A stretch of 64,000 nt of DNA. Origin: Bathymodiolus brooksi. Lineage: Eukaryota > Mollusca > Bivalvia > Mytilida > Modiolidae. Of this stretch, positions 9,982-17,740 are shown in pieces (positions within the stretch are counted from its first letter, which is position 1; every line of letters begins with the position of its first letter). The translations under genes were made by a program, and so were the position numbers. The stretch covers positions 95,013,353 to 95,077,352 of the forward strand of contig OY804580.1 in the NCBI GenBank assembly GCA_963680875.1, in the 5' to 3' direction. The notes beneath the pieces are model-generated. The model was given only the letters and a program-made list of their open reading frames with translations, ran no database searches and had not been told where the DNA came from.

Positions 9982-10332
9982 GTTTACTGTGATGGATACA
10001 TCTTTCCACGCCTCAGAGAATGATTTTATATGAGAGGACTGTGGAAAATGTCTGAAAAGTGGAAGTGGTCTCAGACGACATCGCCCGAGACAACATTTAA
10101 AACAAGAGATAAAATTTAAATGTACCACTGATTCTTGCACAGCAGCATTTTGTGAAAAGGGGAGCTATTGGCTCATCAGACCAACCATGGTGAACAAAAA
10201 CGTATCACATGTAATTACAGTAACCACAAACTGTCAGGGAATATCACAGAGCTCACGAGGCAGAGATTCTTCCACATGTTCGGAGAGGATTATATCTTCA
10301 GGACTACTCACATTTTTCTCTGGATCAAATGA
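9982..10332 (+). pseudogene. Decayed C2H2 zinc-finger coding remnant
   Basis: After an acceptor-like pyrimidine tract ending TTTTTACAG (9981), the frame reads toward a finger with spacing C-x2-C-x12-H-x4-H whose first Cys position is a TGA (10031-10033): EDCGKCLKSGSGLRRHRPRQH follows. A second finger, FKCTTDSCTAAF..., has spacing C-x4-C-x12-H-x3-H, but a frameshift near 10172 falls just before its histidines. A third (ITCNYSNHKLSGNITELT) has Ser in place of the second Cys and has lost a His. The frame ends with TGA at 10330-10332. The three consecutive fingers, each damaged, are unlikely by chance. It may be a remnant of a gene or DNA-binding protein carried by the surrounding element, or an older insertion. 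Confidence 0.6.
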
Positions 10333-10382
10333 CTATAATTGTAATTGTTTGCAAATTGATAATAAAGATATAAAGAGTTGAT

Positions 10383-12433
10383 TTCATAAAATTTATTTAA
10401 ATAACAATGAATATTTCTTTTAACAAAAATATTTTTATGTAAAAAATGACTCCCTGTCAATATCACAAAGTATAAACCATTACAATATGTGTACAATTGC
10501 TGAAAGAGTTCTTAACCAAAGGACTGGGAGCTATAAGAGCCAAAATCGGCCCCACCTCAGATGTCGATAAAATTTTCTCCAAAATGTATTCACAATATGT
10601 GCTTTTCATAAATAAATACAGTTAGTTAATATGTGCATCTAATTCCTCACAGCGGACCGACAAAGTCAGGTAATGAAAAGCACTGAACGTCATTTTTTTT
10701 CAGAATACAGAATGTACGTATCATTGTATTATAATGCATATCTTTTAAAAACAAAAAGAAAAAAAGAAAAACAAAGCATATTAAAACTCAATAAACAAAG
10801 CATAAATTTGACTTAATATGCAATGTGGATTGATTTCAGGAATAAAAACATGTTCTGAAACTGTATTATGAAATTAAAGTGAACGAATAGTAATGTCACA
10901 ACGTCACCCATTTTCGACGGTCTCCTGTTTTCGACGGTTTGCTTCACGTGATAAAATCTCTCATTATTTTGATCGCTTCATTTTTCAGAGGTTATATTAT
11001 GATGCTGAAATTGCATGAATGATCTCAAGAAATCTGATCTAAAAATGTCATCTTTAAATGTAAGAACTACGTACCACATCTATTATTTCACGTTCAAATT
11101 GTATTTTTTCGTAATTAATTTTTTCGTCACCTTAACAAAGCTTTAATCATTTAATAAATATATCTCATACAGACCAATTTTGGTTTCATCGTCTGCTATG
11201 ACATTGATAATGTACATATTGAGATCATATCAATTCAGAAACTTATTAACATTGATTGTCGAAAACTGGTCGAAATTTTGGTATTAACCTTAAAGAAGTA
11301 ATAGATAGATTTATTTGAGGAATAGAACTTTGTCATATTTGAAATTTTTTTAAACACTTTTTTAACCGTACTTTATTCTTAACGACAACCAATGTTATGA
11401 TATATTCCAGTACATTTTTACGGACAACCATCATAAATCTATAAAAAAAAAATGCCAAGGTGCGGGTTGAGAGAACTTGATAACGTAAAATAAAGCATTT
11501 GGTTTTGCAGTTTCTAAGAAAAAGATTAAATATTAATATGAAAAGTTATGGATAACAGACGACGGACACTAAATGATATAATTTCTACGATTTTTCTATT
11601 GAATATTGGAACTGTTCCGACAGTGTGATATATATTTTTTCATTTTATTATACGCTATGAAAAAAAACCAGCTGAGTTGCAATTGTTAAAAAAAAATATG
11701 GTTGTGATCGTCTTCCGTAATTAAAATCGTCAAAATGAAATACAACCGAATTGATATCAAATGGCAACATGTTTCAACCTCATTTAAAATATACCTGGAC
11801 ATTCTTTCATACTTTTACTTCACGTTCACGATATTTTATTACAACACTTTCACTCAAGGATAAACAATTTTCTGTTCTAGTTAAAGGTCTTTATCAAACA
11901 GAATAATACAGTTTACATGTAATGCAGTTAATACGCATTTAAACCACAGAAGAATATTTCTATTTTCCACACCTTGTGGTGGTGGGTCGCTATTGTGCAT
12001 GCGAAATATTAATTGCAAACCCCATTGACTGGCTATATGCTGCCTGTCTAGAATATTTTATTTTTTTCTCGATCGACAGTTCAGAAGCTAGAAAACAATA
12101 TGATGAATATTGTCTGTCAATCATGCAAACAATAACTTATGCACATGACAGAACGCATATACGGATTCTGATTGCCCCTGTGGTATCTTCAAACTCATCT
12201 TAAGGATATGTTGGATTGTGCCCCAAAAATATGTGCTCCTTTTGGATCAAACTACTTTAATTCATTTTAGAAGTAGCATCGATAGACCATTAAACCTACC
12301 TCAGTATCCCGGTAGTAATAACTATTTCAGTATCCCGGAAGAAAATATGTAATCAATAATTGGGGGCTTATGAAAAAAAAACTATTTTGGATGAAGTGGT
12401 GTTTATTTTATTTTTATGTTATATAACTGTTAC
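10383..12433. other. AT-rich stretch of about 2 kb without recognisable genes
   Basis: No conserved coding motif is visible on either strand. Minor items are TTTTCGACGGT twice at about 10912 and 10929, a related GTCGAAAACTGGTCGAAA at 11257-11274, and CAGTATCCCGG twice at about 12303 and 12328. The short open frame from 11976 begins with GTG and resembles nothing I know. Confidence 0.45.
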
Positions 12434-13330
12434 GTTTTTTTTTAGTTTAAACATATTTTATTTGCTCAAATGTGCAAAAAGGATAAGACACAAGATAAAC
12501 AAACTTATGAAGTCTTCTCCTATATACAATAAGTTACAACATTATTTGATAGAGCATGCATGTATATAAATATTTCTTACATTAATATGTGTAGATTGAA
12601 CTAAAACAGAGAATGAAGAAAGGAATGAGAGAGAGGGTTAGTGGTGGTGATGTGTGCGATTGTTGTTTTGGTGAACAACTAGACAATAAGAAACCTTTCA
12701 GACCTCTTTATATATTCAAACACATGCTTAAAAATAATTTCGTTCTGTTCATACGGGAGTGTAGGATTACCACAGGTCAAAAGTGTAAGGTCTAAAGCAC
12801 AATAATTAGGTAGCCAGTTGAGATTTTGAAACAATGTATGTCTTATATTTGAATAATGGGAACAATCGAAGAAGAAATGATAGGAATCTTCGCGATTGGC
12901 ACCACAACGACAAGACGGGTCTGAGACTATATTTACTTGGAACAAATCGTAATTCAAAAAAGAAGCAAAACATCGAAGCTGGGTTAAAATAATATTCAGT
13001 TTTCGAGGTCCAATTTCGTAATGTTTAGGAACTTGGCTAATATCTTTCCGCTTTCTTAATTCAGCTTTAAATTTTGCAATAGAATCCATATTTCGAAGAG
13101 ATGGATCTAAGCTATTCCATTGACGTATAGTTGAAGGAATAAATGAATCATAAGTATTCGATAGTCTACAAAATGGCATTATGATATCACTTCCATTACG
13201 CAATGGATAAACGGTTGTACTTTGAATTGATGGTGGAATTAAGTCACAAAGATACATGGGTGCATTATTATTTTGTATGTTATAAAACATTTGTAATTTT
13301 CTCCTTTTTACGTGCCGACATACCATCGTT
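12434..13330 (-). pseudogene. Non-LTR retrotransposon 3' fragment, minus strand, ORF2 C-terminus intact
   Basis: The reverse frame 13326-12679 encodes about 215 residues beginning RRKLQMFYNIQNNNAPMYLC. It continues with LIPPSIQSTTVYPLRN, DSFIPSTIRQWNSLDPSLRN, and a cysteine/histidine segment (CRCGANREDSYHFFFDCSHY). This is the usual C-terminal region of mollusc LINE ORF2 proteins, downstream of the reverse transcriptase. The 3' untranslated tail ends with AATAAA (TTTATT at 12457-12462 on plus) and an A9 tail (T run 12435-12443). The element is 5'-truncated at about 13330, as expected for incomplete reverse transcription. The remaining frame has no stops, so the insertion is relatively young. 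It lies inside the long-TIR element. Confidence 0.85.
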
Positions 13331-13400
13331 TTTTACGGCAACTATTGCTTCTCAAACATCAAAACGTCATCTAAGCGCTTGTAATATTTGAACATTTTCC

Positions 13401-13540
13401 CGTCGTTTTTCAAGAAATTTAACACCTCGTGCACCAAAAAAATACTTTAACAGTAGTTGTGTTTTATTTATTTTAATAATCTGGTAAAATATTGTCTGGT
13501 GCACGACTGCGGAGGTGCTTAATTTCTTGGAAAATCGTCG
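13401..13540. repeat. Imperfect hairpin 1 (MITE-like), arms ~36-44 nt
   Basis: The left arm 13401-13436 (CGTCGTTTTTCAAGAAATTT ... CACCTCGTGCACCA) pairs with the right arm 13497-13540 (TGGTGCACGACTGCGGAGGT ... AAATCGTCG). A short insertion in the right arm and a few mismatches break the pairing. The loop is about 60 nt. There is no coding content. The right-arm core TGGTGCACGACTGCGGAGGT resembles that of the hairpin at 13995-14095. Confidence 0.65.
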
Positions 13541-13994
13541 AAATATCGCGGGCAAAATTCTACGAAATACAGAAAACAAAACGCTCATGACGTCAAATAC
13601 GTATCGATTTTGTTGGAAACAAGCTTTAACATCAAAAGTATGATGTCGTCTATAAAATAAAACTCATCAAATTTTAATCAAGTATTTTCTAAGATAATGA
13701 TTCATTAAATATGGGGCCATATATGGAACTTATAGTCCCCAGTTCTTTTTATCGCGTTGACGCCGGACTGCATGCACTGAGTTGTTCTCCTGGTTTCAAT
13801 GTATACAAACTGTATTTAAAATAAATACAATTATTTACAGAAACAAGTTATTTACTGATGAATTTCATTACTTGAAATGAATCATAAAATGTACAGAGAT
13901 TGTGTATATATACATAATGGTATCATATATACAATCAGAAGAGTGAAAATATTGATTTTAAGGGTCGAGGTTATAAATAAATTAATATTTAACA

Positions 13995-14095
13995 ACCTCC
14001 ACAATCCTCCACCAACAAAATATTTTGATACAATCATTAACCCTCTATACTCAAAACAACTGCTCAATTTGGTGTTGGTGGAAGACTGTGGAGGT
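13995..14095. repeat. Imperfect hairpin 2, arms 22 nt, related to hairpin 1
   Basis: ACCTCCACAATCCTCCACCA plus AC (13995-14016) pairs with GTTGGTGGAAGACTGTGGAG plus GT (14074-14095), with two mismatches. The loop is 57 nt. The right-arm core GGTGGAAGACTGTGGAGGT parallels GGTGCACGACTGCGGAGGT of hairpin 1, so both may be ends of one small-element family. Confidence 0.65.
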
Positions 14096-14648
14096 ATATA
14101 AAATAGCTAAAATGTACATTGAATATGTCGTTTATAGTCCATTTTTAGCATTATCCGTCTAATCATGATGTCATTATGACGTCATAACGCACCCAATCTC
14201 ACGGAAAGATATATTTTTTGAAAATTTGTAAATATAACAATTAAATTAGTAAATTGTTTTTATTCTATGTGAAGCATTATTTTTTGATAAAATGTGGGGC
14301 CAATTTTGCACCTTAACGCTTTTCCCTTTTTACCCACATTAGTGTTAAATTCAAAAGATCTAAATTTCATCCCGATAATTCTGGCAGCAATGGTCCACTA
14401 TGGCTTGGTGATTGGAAGTATCAAATTGGCAGTAGTAACACTTGTACCTATAGATAAAAGAAACATTGCATAATGAAATGGAAAAGATTATAACAATTTA
14501 ATAGCAAATAAGGTATTTCGGGTATTTTAAGGCAAGATTGATCATATGAAATAAGAAGATTTACATTAAAGACCACAAACGGAAATGAACTTCAATAATA
14601 TTATTAATAAGCATATCTTATATGTTGGAGACCATTCCTAAACAAAAA

Positions 14649-15152
14649 AGACCATTCCTTGGCTTGAAAGTCCATTCCTTCACTCAAAACATGAGACCAT
14701 TCCTATACATTTTTGTCATGTTTTTGTCGTGACCATTCCGTGACATAAACAAACTATTCACAGACGTTTTAAGAGGGATACAAGGCTTGTCAAAGGCTGA
14801 AAAAAAAATTGCTGGACAATTCACATGTTTGAATAATTTTGGCATCAACATATTAATATAAAAAGTCACTAGGCGGTAGGAATTGGTGAAATAAATTGGA
14901 TTCTACGCCTCGATATCTTTGTCGCTGCATTGATCAACTACCGAAGGTAGTTTACGATAAAAACAAAAGGATCAAGCTTTACTGACTTAATGGTGAAGTA
15001 GAAAAAAGACTGTCCTATCTAAACGAGTAACTCATAGACACTAAGATAACCTATAAAGAACGATAATAGTCAAAATCTTCACACCTACCTTTTTTGATGA
15101 TTTACAATCCGCCATCTTGAAATGACCATTCCTTATCGGGTACACGACAGTG
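14649..15152 (-). repeat. Right terminal inverted repeat of the 6.6-kb element
   Basis: Inverted copy of 8532-9034. The inner boundary is clear: both arms share GGAATGGTC(T) and then diverge. One extra GGAATGGTC (as GACCATTCC near 14630) lies just inside this arm, so the motif array continues beyond the inverted repeat on this side. Confidence 0.9.
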
Positions 15153-15243
15153 AACATGTGAATTTCAGTTTGTCCGGTATTTATTTTTATGGGACAAAGA
15201 TTCCATTCATATAAGGTTTCAAAGAGGTTTCAAAGAAGTTGAA

Positions 15244-15389
15244 TGTGATAAAGTTTGTCAGTGACTTGGGATAAGTCAGTGGTTTTCTCTGTGTATTCCG
15301 GATTCCTCCACCAGTAAAACTGACCTCCACGATATAAGTGAAATATTGTTAAAAGTGGCGTTAAACACCATAAAATAAACATAAACAAA
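15244..15389 (+). mobile_element. 5'-truncated SINE copy E with target-site duplication
   Basis: Contains only the 3' part of the SINE family (TGATAAAGTTTGTCAGT, ATTCCTCCACCAGTAAAACT, AAAGTGGCGTTAAACACCAT and an A-rich tail). The tRNA-like head is absent. It is flanked by CAAAGAAGTTGAA (15231-15243) and CAAAGTAGTTGAA (15390-15402), a 13-bp TSD with one mismatch. The empty site survives as CAAAGTAGTTGAA at 16410-16422. Confidence 0.85.
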
Positions 15390-15481
15390 CAAAGTAGTTG
15401 AAAGCAAGAAGCTCGAGAAATTGGTGCTGCAACCTACGCTTTCTATCAATAAGCTAAAACGTTGATTCACTAGTTCCATAG

Positions 15482-15748
15482 AATGGGCCCGGGTAGCTCA
15501 ATGAGTTAGATAGTTTGATTACCTAACACCTCATACAAGCATATCACCAATACGGGGTGGGTTTGCTCCATGCTTTGTAATTACAAAAAGGGTGCACTCG
15601 ACTCGCAGCGACAAGTGATTAAGCTTACTAGTTGCTTGCCCATTTTCGGTGGTTCCCTCTGGGTCTCCGGCTTCTTCCACCACTAAAGCTGGTCGCCATG
15701 ATATAGCTGAAATAGTGCTGAAAGTGGCGTTAAAGATAAATCAAATCA
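15482..15748 (+). mobile_element. tRNA-headed SINE, full length, copy C
   Basis: Head GGGCCCGGGTAGCTCAATGA, degenerate B box (GGGTTTGCTCC), conserved body, and tail GGCGTTAAAGATAAATCAAA. The flanking 13-bp TSD is ACTAGTTCCATAG (15469-15481) and ACTAGTGCCATAG (15749-15761), with one mismatch. The corresponding unoccupied sequence ACTATTGCCATAG lies at 16503-16515 in the paralogous MULE copy. Confidence 0.88.
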
Positions 15749-15947
15749 ACTAGTGCCATAGGTTAATAATTTGTTATCGGTTAAATCTTCAGAGGTCTTC
15801 ATGTTCATAGAAAATTTCGGAAATTATAATAAAATATACGCATATTTCTCCCTCTCACGGTTCAAATACAGAATAAGGGTTTCCGGGTAGGGAATTGTTT
15901 TCTGGAAAAATCTTCAAAATAAATAATATATTTGTAGACATAGACAA

Positions 15948-15967
15948 ATATATATATATATATATAT
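15948..15967. repeat. (AT)n microsatellite
   Basis: A short run of alternating TA dinucleotides, about ten repeats, immediately upstream of SINE copy D. Confidence 0.8.
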
Positions 15968-15994
15968 TCCTTTCAATTTTTTTCATTGAATAGT

Positions 15995-16275
15995 GAGGGC
16001 CCGGGTGGCTCAATGAGTTAGGTAGTTGGATTACCTAACAACTCATACAAGCCTATCACCAATACGGTGTGGGTTCGTACCCTGCTTTGTAATTTACAAA
16101 AAGGTGCACTCAACTCGCAGCCGCAAGTGATAAAGTTTACCAGTTGCTTGCCCATGGTCGGTGGTTCTATCCGGGGACTCCGGCTTCTTCCACAACTAAA
16201 ACTGGTCACCATGATATAGCTGAAATATCGCTGAAAGTGGCGTTAAACACAATAAATCAAATCAAATCAATCAAA
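15995..16275 (+). mobile_element. tRNA-headed SINE, full length, copy D (best preserved)
   Basis: The A-box-like TGGCTCAATGAGTTAGG (16006-16022) and B-box GGTTCGTACCC (16072-16082) are both well formed, so this copy shows the tRNA-derived head most clearly. The body matches copies A-C, and the tail is GGCGTTAAACACAATAAATC with AATCA iterations. A perfect 12-bp target-site duplication TCATTGAATAGT flanks it (15983-15994 and 16276-16287). Internal polymerase III promoter function is inferred from the boxes. A partner LINE is not identifiable from the tail alone. Confidence 0.92.
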
Positions 16276-16361
16276 TCATTGAATAGTTTTGATAAGGACA
16301 ATTATCTCGAGATTTCTGACTTACTTTCAACGTAATTATTGGTGCGGGTGTCCATGTTTCA

Positions 16362-17471
16362 TTCATAAACATTCCACATTTGAGGGACAAAGATTCAAAT
16401 AGTTTGCTTCAAAGTAGTTGAAGAAGTGAAGAAGCTCGGGGAAATTGGCGCTGCAACCTTCGCTTTCTACGGCTTGTTCTCAATAGTAGAACATTTTGCC
16501 TCACTATTGCCATAGGTAAATAACCAATTGCTATCACTTTCCTGATTGTCTTTTTCTGTCTCCTATTTTGTCTGTAGTCTCTAGCTAATCCAAGAGATTG
16601 CACTCTTCTCCATAAATTTTGTCCAAAATGAAAGTAGCAACCGCTTATTCTGGCATTTGGAAGTTCTGTTTCGACAGCAGCAATTAGAGACTGCTCATAA
16701 TATGATACTACTAAATGTGGACGCCATCAATGTCTGCTTGTTCTTCTGACATTTTGCTTTACTACTTGCAATGTTTGCCTATATTGGCCAATTAGCTGCC
16801 CGGTCATCAGCACATTTACTAAGCAGATAACCGTATTTCTGTACTTTCCGTGTATACTAAAGTACTGTCTATACGGAGAATGTGCTGTGCGAATGTGCCG
16901 TCCATGTATATCTCCTGGCATCTTTGTTAGCATGTTAGATTTTCGTCTGTGGTGAATACAAGGATGCCCCAGTCATTGTCCTGGTACAAAAAGAAATTGT
17001 CACCAGACCATGATTCTCTCCACGTGCCTTCTATTGTAATGTCATCAACGGTGTGAGGAACGACAGGGACATGTTCAAGTCTTGTGCGTGTCATTGATGT
17101 TCTAATTCTATGGAATTCTGGTATATGTTCCCGGTCACCACCCTGTTCATAGCTCGAGCAACTGTATCATACACTCTTTTTATGGGGATAGTAGAGTCTT
17201 CTCTAACAGCATCTTTCATTTGATTCAATGCTTCATTGTTCCCTATCATATCATCGTCTTCCTCAAGGGTATGCTCATTCTCTTCTACAATCTGGATATG
17301 TGGATTCATATCATTCAAGTCGAAAATATTTGTACTTAAATTTGCTCTGCATTCTTTTCTCCAACAACGCCAATACATAGATTCTGTCCTTTGTCTGTTT
17401 TTCTGATATTTAAATCCGATATGAATGAGAACCTTCCCTCCCCGGTTACCGAATATAATCATGGTGACCAT
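16362..17471 (-). pseudogene. MULE (Mutator-like) transposase with N-terminal FLYWCH finger, decayed
   Basis: Read from 17471 leftwards. FNRGG-type and GFKYQKNRQ then YWRCWRKECRANLST give a FLYWCH-like zinc finger (C-x4-C present; the last His of the usual H-x-H is Leu in EHTLEED). An acidic linker follows. A shifted frame carries RTRLEHVPVVPHTVDDITIE and IYMDGTF, with the first catalytic Asp of MULE transposases. The next frame has YFSIHGKYRNTVICLVNVLM, then a TGA at 16727-16729. Then come RPHLVVSYYEQSLIAAVE and NARISGCYFHFGQNLWRRV (the C-x2-H signature), and IRKVIAIGYLPMAIVRQN. The usual second Asp (DFE) is replaced by YYE. Frameshifts lie near 17150, 16900 and 16435. DNA cut-and-paste transposase is the ancestral role; this copy cannot be active. 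Its 5' end abuts the 51-bp satellite. Confidence 0.85.
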
Positions 17472-17740
17472 ACTACAAACGCCCTTAAAACAAACTTCAC
17501 TCTCAACTTTATATATATATACCCAAACCCGATTGACATTCTATACTGATATCAGATGTGTTAGCTGCTTGACCGATACCTGTCTTGTTTTCTATTCTGA
17601 CATCAGATGTGTTAGCTGTTTGACAGATACGTATTTTGTTATCTATACTGAAATCAGATGTGTTAGCTGCTTGACGGATATGTATCTTGTTTTCTATACT
17701 GATATCAGATGTGTTAACCACTTGGTAGATACGTCTTGCT

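Larger units (their letters stand above)
8532..15152. mobile_element. Candidate unclassified DNA element with ~503-bp terminal inverted repeats
   Basis: The segments 8532-9034 and 14649-15152 are inverted copies of each other, nearly identical by eye with scattered substitutions and about one 1-nt length difference. The outer ends are CACTGTCGTG... and ...CACGACAGTG. Immediately outside both ends is the same 5-bp word AACAT (8527-8531 and 15153-15157), consistent with a target-site duplication. The split tandem repeat in the flanks supports insertion. The interior (about 5.6 kb) holds a reverse SINE, a C2H2 zinc-finger remnant, a LINE 3' fragment and two hairpins, but no transposase I can identify. 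A long TIR with a 5-bp TSD and CAC termini does not let me name a superfamily; Transib-like or CMC-like elements are possibilities only. Confidence 0.6.
15191..15785 (-). pseudogene. Second, SINE-interrupted MULE transposase C-terminal fragment
   Basis: With the two SINEs removed (15244-15389 plus one TSD, and 15482-15748 plus one TSD), this stretch aligns to 16384-16535, the C-terminal part of the MULE transposase next door. Shared text includes GGGACAAAGATTC, CAAAG.AGTTGAA, GAAGCTCG.G.AAATTGG, GCTGCAACCT.CGCTTTCTA and CCATAGGT.AATAA. The fragment is much more eroded in coding terms than its neighbour. It shows that at least two MULE copies, or a local duplication, exist here. Confidence 0.6.

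Noticed and set aside
11976..12203. 75-codon ORF
   Set aside because: Begins with GTG in AT-rich sequence, with no recognisable motif or supporting context.
15950..15967. TATA-box promoter
   Set aside because: It is a simple (AT)n microsatellite with no gene downstream.
16409..16933. Two independent small genes on the minus strand
   Set aside because: They are in the same frame, separated by one TGA, and match successive parts of a MULE transposase.
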